Program-made: the position numbers and the translations under genes | The notes under the pieces: model-generated | The model's input: only the letters and a program-made list of their open reading frames with translations | Databases searched by the model: none | Told to the model about the DNA's origin: nothing | Shown here: piece after piece, positions 1-9,844 of the stretch | How positions within the stretch are numbered: position 1 is the stretch's first letter | Layout of the letters: each line of letters begins with the position of its first letter | Assembly: GCF_018130465.1 (NCBI RefSeq) | Contig: NZ_JAFCKJ010000001.1 | Coordinates: 62,001-126,000 of the forward strand | Length of the DNA stretch: 64,000 nt | Direction: 5' to 3' | Origin: Bradyrhizobium canariense | GTDB taxonomy: Bacteria; Pseudomonadota; Alphaproteobacteria; Rhizobiales; Xanthobacteraceae

Positions 1-1035
1 GGCACCGAGGCGGGCCTCGTCGGCCCGGAGCGCGCGCAGTTTCCCTTCGTCGATATCACGACCGGGCAGCGCTGGCAGATCGATCTCGGCGACGGCCGGT
101 GGCCGACCTGGGTGCTCGACGAGAGCCGCCGCGTCCCCGACACCGGGCTTACCGATTATCTGAAGCTGGCGCCGCTGATCTGGGCGTCGGAAGAGACGCT
201 GGTTGGCAAGTCCATTCCCTGCGAGGGCGTCCTCTATCAGCGCCTGGTGCAGCCGCTGTTGCTCGCGGCGCTCAACGTCGATCCTCCCGAAGGCTCGGCG
301 GGGCTTGCCGGCGCGATCGTGCGCGAGACGCTGCTCGCCGGCGGGCAGGCCTGCCGTCCCCTGATCGCGCGCGACGGGCTCAGCGCGGTGCTGATCGAGC
401 CTGCCGTAACGTTCCTGCAGGAGCGCGGGCACACTGTTCAGCTCGGCCATGAGCTGCGCTCGTTTGCGACCAATGACGGCAAGGTCGGCGCGCTGAATTT
501 CGGCGGCGAGGATGTGATCCGGATCGGCGAGGGCGACGTCGTCGTGATGGCGGTGCCGCCGCGCGCTGCCTCCAACCTGCTGCCGGGCCTGAAGACGCCG
601 ACCGAATTCCGCGCCATCGTCAATGCGCATTTCCGCGTTGAGCCGCCAGCGGGATCGGCTCCGATCCTCGGCGTGATCGGCGGCGTCGTGGAATGGCTGT
701 TTGCGTTCCCGAACCGGCTTTCCGTCACCATCAGCAACGGCGACCGTCTGGTCGACATGCCGCGCGAGGAACTCGCGCAGGCGATCTGGAACGACGTCTG
801 CAAGGCGGGCGGCGTTTCCGGCGAGCTGCCCCCTTGGCAGATCGTGCGCGAGCGCCGTGCCACATTTGCGGCGACGCCGGCGCAGAATGCTCTGCGTCCA
901 GGGCCGGTCACTGCGCTGAAAAACCTGTTTCTCGCAGGCGATTGGACTGCTACGGGATTGCCTGCAACCATCGAGGGATCGGTCCGATCCGGTGATCGCG
1001 CCGCCGATCTGGTTCTGGCCGCCAAGGGATACTGA
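1..1035 (+). CDS. hpnE: HpnE hydroxysqualene dehydroxylase, 5'-truncated by window edge
   Basis: Reading frame 1 is open from the first base, so the start lies outside the window; about 344 codons are visible. The C-terminus carries the FAD-binding signature of the phytoene desaturase/amine oxidase fold (LFLAGDWTATGLPATIEGS, about 30 residues before the stop). HpnE is the FAD enzyme that reduces hydroxysqualene to squalene in the HpnCDE route. The gene lies 73 bp upstream of squalene-hopene cyclase on the same strand, its normal hopanoid-cluster position, so it supplies the substrate of the next enzyme. The family call rests on this motif plus context; the N-terminal dinucleotide-binding motif is not visible. 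Confidence 0.88.
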   Translation, partial: GTEAGLVGPERAQFPFVDITTGQRWQIDLGDGRWPTWVLDESRRVPDTGLTDYLKLAPLIWASEETLVGKSIPCEGVLYQRLVQPLLLAALNVDPPEGSAGLAGAIVRETLLAGGQACRPLIARDGLSAVLIEPAVTFLQERGHTVQLGHELRSFATNDGKVGALNFGGEDVIRIGEGDVVVMAVPPRAASNLLPGLKTPTEFRAIVNAHFRVEPPAGSAPILGVIGGVVEWLFAFPNRLSVTISNGDRLVDMPREELAQAIWNDVCKAGGVSGELPPWQIVRERRATFAATPAQNALRPGPVTALKNLFLAGDWTATGLPATIEGSVRSGDRAADLVLAAKGY

Positions 1036-1108
1036 CAGGCGGCCCTGACGGGCATTTGTCCCGATCAATTTCGGCCAATTCAATCGACTATCGGAGCAAT
1101 CGAGCGAG

Positions 1109-3076
1109 ATGGATTCCGTGAACGCGACCAGCCGCGAAGCCCAAGAATTGAGGAACTTGGAATCGAGCATTGCGTCGGCCACCGAAGGCGTCCTCGGCTT
1201 CCAGCAATCCGACGGCCATTGGGTGTTCGAGCTCGAGGCCGATTGCACGATTCCGGCCGAATACGTCCTGCTGCGCCATTATCTCGCCGAGCCGGTCGAT
1301 GCCGTGCTCGAAGCCAAGATCGCCAATTATCTTCGCCGCGTTCAGGGTGCTCATGGCGGCTGGCCGCTGGTGCATGACGGCGAATTCGACATGAGTGCCA
1401 GCGTGAAGGCGTACTTCGCGCTGAAGATGATCGGCGATTCCGCAGACAGCCCGCATATGGTGCGCGCGCGCGAGGCGATCCATTCCCGCGGCGGCGCCAT
1501 TCACAGCAACGTCTTTACGCGCTTCATGCTTGCGATGTTTGGCGTCGTGACCTGGCGCGCGGTACCGGTGCTGCCGATCGAGATCGTGCTGCTGCCGTTC
1601 TGGTCGCCGTTCCACATCAACAAGATCTCCTACTGGGCGCGCACCACCATGGTGCCGCTGATGGTCATCGCCGCGCTGAAGCCACGGGCGAAGAATCCCA
1701 AGGGCGTCGGCATCGACGAGCTGTTCCTGCAGGATCCGCGCTCGATCGGCATGACCGCCAAGGCGCCGCACCAGAGCATGGCCTGGTTCGTGCTGTTCCG
1801 CGCGCTCGACCGCATCCTGCGCGTGGTCGAGCCGATGTTTCCCAAGAGCCTGCGCAAGCGTGCCATCGACGCGGCGCTCGCCTTCACCGAGGAGCGGCTC
1901 AATGGCGAGGACGGCATGGGCGCGATCTATCCGCCGATGGCCAACATCGTCATGATGTACGACGCGCTCGGCAAGGACGAGAACTTCCCGCCGCGTGCGA
2001 TCACGCGCCGGGGCATCGACAAGCTGCTCGTGATCAACGACGACGAGGCTTATTGCCAGCCCTGCGTCTCGCCGGTGTGGGACACGACGCTGACCGCGCA
2101 TGCGCTGCTGGAAGCCGGCGGTGACAAGGCGGTGCCTGCCGCCAAGCAGGGCCTCGACTGGCTGATCCCGAAGCAGGAGCTCGAGGTAAAGGGCGACTGG
2201 GCGGTGAAGCGGCCCGACGTGCGCCCGGGCGGCTGGGCCTTCCAGTACAACAATGCCCATTATCCCGATCTCGACGACACCGCGGTGGTCGTGATGTCGA
2301 TGGACCGCATGCGCCGGGAGCACGGTGCGACCGGTTATGACGCCGCGATCGACCGTGCCCGGGAGTGGATCGAGGGCATGCAGAGCGACGACGGCGGCTG
2401 GGCTGCCTTCGACGTCAACAATCTCGAATATTATCTGAACAACATCCCGTTCTCCGACCATGGCGCGCTGCTCGATCCGCCGACCGAGGACGTTACCGCA
2501 CGCTGTATCTCGATGCTGGCCCAGCTCGGCGAGACCGAGAAGACCAGCAAGCACGTCGCGGACGGGATCGCCTACCTCCGGAAGACCCAGCACCCTGAAG
2601 GGTCCTGGTACGGCCGCTGGGGCATGAACTTCATCTATGGAACCTGGTCGGTGCTGTGCGCCCTCAACATGGCTGGCGTCCGCCACGACGACCCGATGAT
2701 GCGCAAGGCGGCCGACTGGCTGGCCTCGATCCAGAACCAGGACGGTGGCTGGGGTGAGGACGCCGTCAGCTACCGGCTGGACTACCGGGGCTGGGAGGCC
2801 GCCCCCTCGACCGCCTCGCAAACGGCATGGGCCTTGCTTGCCCTGATGGCTGCTGGCGAGGTTGATCACCCGGCCGTCGCCCGAGGGGTGGAGTACCTGA
2901 TTGCAACACAGAACGAAAAAGGACTGTGGGACGAGCAGCGGTACACCGCCACAGGCTTTCCTCGTGTATTCTACCTTCGATATCATGGTTACCCGAAGTT
3001 CTTCCCGCTGTGGGCGTTGGCGCGGTATCGGAACTTGCGGAATACCAACAGCAGGGTGGTAGGGGTCGGAATGTGA
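1109..3076 (+). CDS. shc: Squalene-hopene cyclase (HpnF)
   Basis: This 655-residue protein has the usual family length. It cyclises squalene to hopene/diplopterol at the inner membrane. The catalytic acidic motif is DLDD at residues 387-390 (family DxDD), followed by TA. Several QW repeats are visible, for example QNQDGGWGED near residue 545 and QSDGHW near residue 33. The ATG at 1109 follows the purine-rich GGAGCAATCGAGCGAG. The stop overlaps the possible GTG start of the next gene, so shc and hpnG are probably co-translated. All landmarks agree with a functional enzyme. Confidence 0.97.
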   Translation: MDSVNATSREAQELRNLESSIASATEGVLGFQQSDGHWVFELEADCTIPAEYVLLRHYLAEPVDAVLEAKIANYLRRVQGAHGGWPLVHDGEFDMSASVKAYFALKMIGDSADSPHMVRAREAIHSRGGAIHSNVFTRFMLAMFGVVTWRAVPVLPIEIVLLPFWSPFHINKISYWARTTMVPLMVIAALKPRAKNPKGVGIDELFLQDPRSIGMTAKAPHQSMAWFVLFRALDRILRVVEPMFPKSLRKRAIDAALAFTEERLNGEDGMGAIYPPMANIVMMYDALGKDENFPPRAITRRGIDKLLVINDDEAYCQPCVSPVWDTTLTAHALLEAGGDKAVPAAKQGLDWLIPKQELEVKGDWAVKRPDVRPGGWAFQYNNAHYPDLDDTAVVVMSMDRMRREHGATGYDAAIDRAREWIEGMQSDDGGWAAFDVNNLEYYLNNIPFSDHGALLDPPTEDVTARCISMLAQLGETEKTSKHVADGIAYLRKTQHPEGSWYGRWGMNFIYGTWSVLCALNMAGVRHDDPMMRKAADWLASIQNQDGGWGEDAVSYRLDYRGWEAAPSTASQTAWALLALMAAGEVDHPAVARGVEYLIATQNEKGLWDEQRYTATGFPRVFYLRYHGYPKFFPLWALARYRNLRNTNSRVVGVGM

Positions 3077-3084
3077 CTTTGGGG

Positions 3085-3822
3085 ATGGGGGACTATCTTA
3101 CCGCGGGTCAAACCGTTGATCCGCGGCCGATATTGATCGTGACTGGACTGGTTCAGGAGGCCCGCATCGCGGCCGGGCCCGGAATGGCGGTCATCTGTTC
3201 GTCGAGCAGCCCGACCCAGTTGCGGGCGCTGCTGACGGTGCTGGATCCCGAGACGATTCGCGGTGTCATCTCCTTTGGCGTGGCCGGCGGGCTCGACCCG
3301 ACGCTGCGTTCCGGCGACGTCGTGCTGGCGACCGAGGTGCTCGCCGGCGATACCCGCTGGGCCGCTGGCCTCTCGCTCGGCGACGACCTCATCGACCGCC
3401 TGACGTCGGGGCGCCGCCGCGTGGTGCGCGGCAGCCTCGCTGGTGCCGAGGAGGTGGTCACCGGGCGCTCCTGCAAGGCGGCGCTGCATTCGGAGACTGG
3501 AGCTGCGGCCGTGGACATGGAAAGCCACATCGCGGCGGCCTACGCCGCCGAAGCCGGCTTGCCGTTCGCCGCGGTTCGCGTCATCAGCGATCCCGCCCAT
3601 CGCGCGCTGCCGGCGCTCGCCCGCGCCGCCATCAAGCCGAACGGCCAGATCGACGTGCTGGCCGTGCTGCGCGGCATCGCGCGCAATCCGACCGCGCTGC
3701 ATGGACTGGTCTCGACCGGCCTCGACTTCAACCGCGCGCTGCGCTCCTTGCGCGGCTGCCGCGACTTCCTGATCGGCACCGAACTCGTGGAGAGCGAGGC
3801 GCTGGTCTCCGAGGCGGCCTGA
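3085..3822 (+). CDS. hpnG: HpnG adenosylhopane nucleosidase/phosphorylase
   Basis: About 245 residues of the purine nucleoside phosphorylase superfamily. HpnG removes adenine from adenosylhopane to give ribosylhopane. Visible family features are the glycine-rich VISFGVAGGLDP segment and AVDMESHIAAA, the nucleoside-binding Met-Glu pair. Two starts are possible: ATG 3085 (used here) or GTG 3073, which overlaps the shc stop and has a slightly better purine-rich leader. The gene follows shc directly and is closed by a strong hairpin terminator, so hpnE-shc-hpnG looks like one transcript end. Confidence 0.9.
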   Translation: MGDYLTAGQTVDPRPILIVTGLVQEARIAAGPGMAVICSSSSPTQLRALLTVLDPETIRGVISFGVAGGLDPTLRSGDVVLATEVLAGDTRWAAGLSLGDDLIDRLTSGRRRVVRGSLAGAEEVVTGRSCKAALHSETGAAAVDMESHIAAAYAAEAGLPFAAVRVISDPAHRALPALARAAIKPNGQIDVLAVLRGIARNPTALHGLVSTGLDFNRALRSLRGCRDFLIGTELVESEALVSEAA

Positions 3823-3847
3823 GCGGTTTCTTCGATCCATAAAAAGG

Positions 3848-3885
3848 AAAGGCCCGGTCGCCATTGGCGATCGGGCCTTTTGTTT
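3848..3885. terminator. Bidirectional Rho-independent terminator between hpnG and hpnH
   Basis: A 15-bp inverted repeat (AAAGGCCCGGTCGCC / GGCGATCGGGCCTTT, one G-U pair) around a 3-nt loop is followed by TTGTTTT on the plus strand and preceded by an A-rich stretch that becomes a T-run on the minus strand. It sits between the convergent hpnG and hpnH genes and can serve both. Confidence 0.88.
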
Positions 3886-3930
3886 TGATCGGGCTACGAC
3901 GCCGACACGCGCTGCTTACGACACGCGTGC

Positions 3931-5091
<1,161 letters not shown>

Positions 5092-5126
5092 TACAAGTTT
5101 CTTTCTGGGCTTGAAATTCGGGTGGG

Positions 5127-6053
5127 TCAGCTCGCAGCCAGTTGGGCCGGAAGCCGGAATTCGATGTTTTCCTCGCGGCCCGGCAGCACCGAGACCTTTA
5201 CTGGTCCGATCCGCCGCATCGCTTCGATCACGTCATCCACGAGTACCTCGGGCGCCGAAGCGCCGGCCGTGACGCCGACGATCCTGGCATCTTTCAACCA
5301 CTCCGGATTGAGCGCGCTGCCGTCGGCAATCAGATAACTCGCGACGCCGGCCTCAGTGCCGATTTCGCGGAGCCGGTTCGAGTTCGAGCTATTGGCAGCG
5401 CCCACCACCAAGATCACGTCGACCAGCTTGCTCAAGTCCCTTACCGCAGATTGGCGGTTCTGTGTCGCATAGCAGATATCCCGGATATCCGGGCCTTGAA
5501 TATCTGTAAAGCGGGCCTGTAGGGCCGAAATGATGTCCTTGGTGTCGTCCACCGACAGGGTGGTCTGGGTGATATAGGCCACTGGCGTATCCGCCGGCAG
5601 CTCAAGGGCCTTAACCTCTTCAACGCTTTGGACCAGCAATACGGGGGCGGGAACCTGGCCCATCGTACCCTCGACCTCGGGGTGGCCGGCATGACCGATC
5701 AGGATCAGGGTACGGCCCCTGGCGATGTAGCGCTTCCCCTGATTGTGAACTTTCGTGACCAGGGGGCAGGTGGCATTGAGCACCGGAAGGTCGCGCGCGG
5801 CCGCTTCTTCCTCGACGCTGCGGGCGACGCCATGGGCGCTGAAGACCGTCACGGCCTTTGGCGGCACCTCTGACAGTTCCTCGACGAAGATCGCGCCCTT
5901 GTTTTTCAGGCTCTCGACGACGTACTTGTTGTGCACGATCTCATGGCGCACGTAGACGGGCGGGCCGTACTTTTCCAGCGCCCGTTCCACGATCTCGATC
6001 GCACGCACCACTCCCGCGCAAAAGCCGCGCGGTTGCGCCAGATAAACTTCCAT
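5127..6053 (-). CDS. ispH: 4-hydroxy-3-methylbut-2-enyl diphosphate reductase
   Basis: IspH (LytB) catalyses the last step of the MEP pathway and makes IPP and DMAPP in the cytosol. From the ATG at 6053 the protein is 308 residues. The three cluster cysteines are Cys12 (GFCAGV), Cys96 ([11 protein letters not shown]) and Cys194 (ICYATQNRQ), and the SSNSNRL motif is present. I prefer this start because it puts the first cysteine at position 12, as in the family; an in-frame start 13 codons upstream adds no conserved sequence. Its position just upstream of hpnH ties precursor supply to hopanoid synthesis, which is an inference from context. Confidence 0.95.
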   Translation of the reverse strand: MEVYLAQPRGFCAGVVRAIEIVERALEKYGPPVYVRHEIVHNKYVVESLKNKGAIFVEELSEVPPKAVTVFSAHGVARSVEEEAAARDLPVLNATCPLVTKVHNQGKRYIARGRTLILIGHAGHPEVEGTMGQVPAPVLLVQSVEEVKALELPADTPVAYITQTTLSVDDTKDIISALQARFTDIQGPDIRDICYATQNRQSAVRDLSKLVDVILVVGAANSSNSNRLREIGTEAGVASYLIADGSALNPEWLKDARIVGVTAGASAPEVLVDDVIEAMRRIGPVKVSVLPGREENIEFRLPAQLAAS

Positions 6054-6514
6054 TGGACGCCCATCACGCAAGTTGCACCAATCCGCTCTCAAGTCTCAGG
6101 GGACACCCCGATACGAACCAATGAGCTGCAATATCCGCACCATCGGTTTCGCCCACGCGGTAGCCGCCCACCCCTGTCGGGCTCCGGTGCATGGAGGCGC
6201 AGCACTTTGTGTCAAAAAATCGGCAGCAAGGAAAGAAGGAATGAACTTTGGTTCCCTGCCGGATCGCTTTTGCGGTATTATAGTAGCGTTCGCATGGTCA
6301 GCAAAGCGGTGACATTCGTGTTTGCCCCTTCGTCACTTTCCCGCCTCAACTCCACGGCTATACCGACCGCCCCGCATGATTTTGCCACGGTCTGTCGCCG
6401 TTTACCTCGAGCGTTCTGACGGCGATAACCCTTAAAACAGCGATAGGTTTCGGTCGGGAACTCCGTTAAACAGCGGGCGTTTCCGGCAAGCTGTTAACCG
6501 CAGAAAGAAAAGTA
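6054..6514. other. Divergent ispH/hpnN intergenic region
   Basis: About 460 bp without a credible gene; the short open frames here have no recognisable protein features. It must hold promoters for ispH-hpnH (leftward) and hpnN (rightward). The only promoter I can support is the EcfG-type site at 6457-6481. An AT-rich TATTAT at 6276-6281 could be a sigma-70 -10 box, but I see no matching -35 element. Confidence 0.5.
6457..6481 (+). promoter_or_regulatory. EcfG (general stress) type promoter for hpnN
   Basis: GGAAC at 6457-6461, a 16-nt spacer and CGTT at 6478-6481 match the alphaproteobacterial EcfG consensus (GGAAC-N16/17-CGTT). The site ends 33 nt before the GTG start of hpnN, so a transcript would have a short leader of about 25 nt. 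EcfG control of a hopanoid gene (hpnP) has been reported in Rhodopseudomonas palustris, which makes this site credible. Confidence 0.68.
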
Positions 6515-9103
6515 GTGCTGCAAAGCGTAGTCGTTGCCATCGTCAGGGCCTGCACCCGGTTTGCCTCCCTCGTCGTCGTTCTCGGGCTCCTGCTGGCGGT
6601 GGGGGCGGGCTATTACACATCCCAGCACTTTGCCATCAACACCGACATCAATTCGCTGATTGCCCAAAATCTGGACTGGCGCCAACGCGACCAGCAGTTC
6701 GATCGCGCCTTCGACCGCGATGCCACGATTACGGCGGTCGTCGAAGCCAAAACGCCGGAGATGGCGACCGCGGCGTCGGACGCGCTCTATGCCAAGCTGA
6801 AGGACAACAAGACCGACTTCCAGTCGATGCAGCAGCTCGGCACCGGCGAGTTCTTCGAGAAGAATGGCCTGTTGTTCCTGCCGACAGAGGAAGTCGCCAA
6901 GGTCACCGGCCAGTTCGAATCCGCGGCCCCCTTGATCGAGATCATGGCGGGCGATCCCTCGATCCGCGGCCTGACCGGCGCGCTGGAAACGGGACTTGCC
7001 GGCGTCAAGCGCGGCCAGGTCAAGCTCGACAGCACCGAGCGGCCCTTCAACCAGATCGCAAAGACGGTTGAGACCGTGCTCAACAAGGGCAACGCGACCT
7101 TCTCCTGGCGCGAGCTCGTCAGTGACGAGCCGCTGACGGATTCGGACAAGCGCGCCTTCATCGAGTTCAAGCCAGTCCTCGACTACAACGCGCTGGAGCC
7201 CGGCAAGGGCGCCACCGACGCGATCCGCAAGGCCGCAGTCGATCTGGATTTTTCGACCAAATATCAGGCGCGCGTGCGGCTGACCGGTCCGGTCCCGATC
7301 GCCAATGAGGAATATGCAACCGTCCAGGAAGGCGCCGTCGTCAACGGCGTCGGCACGGTCCTCGTCGTGCTGCTCATCCTGTGGCTGGCGCTGCATTCGG
7401 CGAAGATCATCTTCGCGGTGTTCGTCAATCTCTTCGTGGGTCTTGCGCTGACCACCGCCGCCGGTCTGATGATGGTGGGCTCGCTCAATTTGCTGTCGAT
7501 CGCGTTCGCCGTGCTGTTCGTCGGCCTCGGCGTCGATTTCGGCATTCAGTACAGCGTCCGCTATCGCTCCGAGCGCTACAAGCACAACGATCTCTCGGGG
7601 GCGCTGATCCTGGCTGCCAAGCGCTCGGCAATTCCGTTGTCGCTGGCGGCAATGGCGACCGCGGCCGGCTTCCTCTGCTTCATCCCCACCGACTACAAGG
7701 GTATCGCCGAACTCGGCCAGATCGCCGGCGTCGGCATGCTGGTCGCGTTCCTCACCAGCATCACCGTGCTGCCGGCGATGCTGAAGCTGTTGAACCCGCC
7801 CGGCGAGAAAGAGCCGGTCGGCTACGCCTTCCTGGCGCCGCTCGATCACTTCCTGGAGAAGCACCGTGTGCTGGTCGTCGGTGGTACGATGTTTCTGGCG
7901 GTCGCTGGCCTGCCGCTGCTCTACTTCATGAAGTTCGACTTCAACCCGATGAACCTGCGCAACCCGAAGGCCGAATCGATCGCGACCTTCCTCGATCTGC
8001 GCAAGGATCCGAACACCGGCGCCAATGCCATCAACGTGATGACCACGTCGGAAGAGCAGGCAAGGCAGGTGGAGGCGAAGCTGGAGAAGGTGCCGGAGGT
8101 GTTGCGCGTGATGTCGCTCAACAGCTTCGTTCCTGAAGACCAGCCGCCGAAGCTGAAGCTGCTCGCGCAGGGCGCCAAGGTGCTGAACCCCGCGCTCAAT
8201 CCCGACCAGATCGACGCCGCGCCGTCGGACAAGGAAAACGTCGACGCGCTGAAATCCTCGGTCGACAATCTGCGCCGGACCGCAGGCGATGCGAAGGGCC
8301 CGGGTGCGGTCGCCTCGCGTCGGCTCGCGGACGCGCTGGAAAAGCTCGCCAATGGTGACGAAGGCACGCGGAACAAGGCGCAGGACGTGTTCGTCGCGCC
8401 GATGAAGATCGTGTTCGACCAGCTCCGGAACGCGATGCGGGCCGAGCCGGTCACGCTGAAGTCATTGCCGGCAGATCTCGTCAGCGCCTGGAAGAGCAAG
8501 GACGGCATCATCCGCGTCGAAGCGCTGCCGAAGGGCGATCCCAACGACAACGACACGCTGCGCAAATTTGCGGCGGCGGTGCTCGTTGCCGAGCCGACCG
8601 CAATCGGCGGTCCGGTCTCGATCCTGAAATCCGGCGACACCGTGGTGAAGGCGTTTATCCATGCCGGCATTTACGCGCTGCTGGTGATCGGCCTGTTGCT
8701 GTGGATCACGCTGCGCCGGTTCGTCGACGTGCTGATGACGCTGGTGCCGCTGCTGGTGGCCGGCGCGGTGACGCTCGAGATCTGCGTGCTGATCGGCTTG
8801 CCGCTCAACTTCGCCAATATCGTCGCGTTCCCGCTGCTGCTCGGCGTCGGCGTGGCCTTCAAGATCTACTATGTCGTGGCCTGGCGCTCGGGCAGGACAA
8901 ACCTGCTCCAGACCAGCCTGACGCGTGCGATCTTCTTCAGCGCGCTGACAACGGCGACCGCGTTCGGCAGCCTGTGGCTGTCGAGCCATCCCGGCACGTC
9001 CAGCATGGGCAAGCTGCTCGCGCTGTCGCTGGTGACGACGCTCGCCGCCGTGCTGCTGTTTCAGCCGGCCCTAATGGGCAAACCCCGCAATCTCAGGGAG
9101 TAG
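6515..9103 (+). CDS. hpnN: HpnN hopanoid transporter (RND/MMPL family)
   Basis: An 862-residue RND-superfamily membrane protein that moves hopanoids from the inner to the outer membrane. The topology is one N-terminal helix (about residues 15-35), a large periplasmic loop, a helix block near 270-430, a second loop, then a C-terminal block from about 710. The GLGVDFGIQYSVRYRSER segment near residue 345 is typical of the sterol-sensing/MMPL core. The start is GTG after AGAAAGAA. The gene stands alone on the plus strand with its own EcfG-type promoter, and its 3' end overlaps the convergent DUF2147 gene by 33 bp. Confidence 0.93.
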   Translation: MLQSVVVAIVRACTRFASLVVVLGLLLAVGAGYYTSQHFAINTDINSLIAQNLDWRQRDQQFDRAFDRDATITAVVEAKTPEMATAASDALYAKLKDNKTDFQSMQQLGTGEFFEKNGLLFLPTEEVAKVTGQFESAAPLIEIMAGDPSIRGLTGALETGLAGVKRGQVKLDSTERPFNQIAKTVETVLNKGNATFSWRELVSDEPLTDSDKRAFIEFKPVLDYNALEPGKGATDAIRKAAVDLDFSTKYQARVRLTGPVPIANEEYATVQEGAVVNGVGTVLVVLLILWLALHSAKIIFAVFVNLFVGLALTTAAGLMMVGSLNLLSIAFAVLFVGLGVDFGIQYSVRYRSERYKHNDLSGALILAAKRSAIPLSLAAMATAAGFLCFIPTDYKGIAELGQIAGVGMLVAFLTSITVLPAMLKLLNPPGEKEPVGYAFLAPLDHFLEKHRVLVVGGTMFLAVAGLPLLYFMKFDFNPMNLRNPKAESIATFLDLRKDPNTGANAINVMTTSEEQARQVEAKLEKVPEVLRVMSLNSFVPEDQPPKLKLLAQGAKVLNPALNPDQIDAAPSDKENVDALKSSVDNLRRTAGDAKGPGAVASRRLADALEKLANGDEGTRNKAQDVFVAPMKIVFDQLRNAMRAEPVTLKSLPADLVSAWKSKDGIIRVEALPKGDPNDNDTLRKFAAAVLVAEPTAIGGPVSILKSGDTVVKAFIHAGIYALLVIGLLLWITLRRFVDVLMTLVPLLVAGAVTLEICVLIGLPLNFANIVAFPLLLGVGVAFKIYYVVAWRSGRTNLLQTSLTRAIFFSALTTATAFGSLWLSSHPGTSSMGKLLALSLVTTLAAVLLFQPALMGKPRNLRE

Positions 9104-9703
9104 GCAGATGTCGCCGACCTGGTCGGCGGCGCCCTTCTGACCGGGTTTGGCAGTGCCGGCGGCCTTCGGGGCTGCGGGCGCAGGCTGCGCCGCTGTAGCG
9201 CCCGTCGTTCCCGGGGCTTTCGGCGCCGCGCCGGTGGACTTCGGCGCGCCCTTGGCCATGGCGTTGGCGGGGCTCAAGGGAATCGGGGGGCTGACCCGGG
9301 TCCAGGTCTCGCCACCGCACAGGAAGCCCATCACGCAGCCCTTGATCTCGAGCTGGTCGGTGCCAACCGGCGTGATGGTCGCGCTGTAGAGCTGGCCGTC
9401 CTTGGCGTTGTAGACCTGACCTTCCCATTGATCGGCGCCGGGCTTTTTCTTCATGTCGATCAGGGTCGCCATGCCCAGCGTGGGCCGGGTCTTTTTCGAC
9501 GCGTCCGGATTGTTCTCGTCGCGGCCGCCGGGCTGTTTTTCCCAGGAAACCGCGCCCCACATGCTGCCATTGCATTGGGCGACACGAATGTTGGCGACGC
9601 CGTCGGCAACCCGCCAGTCGCCGGTCGGATCGGCGGCGAGCGCCGGGGTCAGGCAGGTGTAACCGCCAGCCAGTATTAGTCCGGTGTAAAGGGCTAAACG
9701 CAT
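9071..9703 (-). CDS. Exported DUF2147 family protein
   Basis: A 210-residue protein with a clear signal peptide (MRLALYTGLILAGG to ALA, cleavage near residue 23) followed by the DUF2147 domain (DPTGDWRVADG, CNGSMWGAVSW, GCVMGFLCGGETW). After about residue 140 comes an Ala/Pro/Gly/Thr/Lys-rich linker and a short tail LLPEIAGFAH. The ATG at 9703 is chosen because AAGGAAC lies 4 nt upstream and the signal peptide begins there. The last 33 bp lie antisense to the hpnN 3' end. DUF2147 proteins are periplasmic and of unknown function; a role in hopanoid traffic is only guilt by association. Confidence 0.85.
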   Translation of the reverse strand: MRLALYTGLILAGGYTCLTPALAADPTGDWRVADGVANIRVAQCNGSMWGAVSWEKQPGGRDENNPDASKKTRPTLGMATLIDMKKKPGADQWEGQVYNAKDGQLYSATITPVGTDQLEIKGCVMGFLCGGETWTRVSPPIPLSPANAMAKGAPKSTGAAPKAPGTTGATAAQPAPAAPKAAGTAKPGQKGAADQVGDICLLPEIAGFAH

Positions 9704-9844
9704 GATAGTTCCTTGGCAGTGCAACATGGTCTAAAGCTCTGCTTGCGAAGATGGTCCGAAAAAGGGCAAAAGGCCGCACAGACCGTTTTTGGCAACGGTC
9801 CGTTTTCAGTTGACGAGACGGCCCTCAACCGAAGTATGTAGCGG

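Noticed and set aside
1088-2986. 632-codon open frame antisense to shc, and similar long antisense frames (6494-7864, 24325-26280, 26659-27999, 32082-33599)
   Set aside because: They mirror strong genes in high-GC DNA, have Arg/His/Ala-rich composition without domains, and are shadows of the real reading frames.
9810-9840. TTGACG and TATGTA as a sigma-70 promoter for hpnO
   Set aside because: The spacer is 19 nt and transcription would begin at or after the hpnO ATG.
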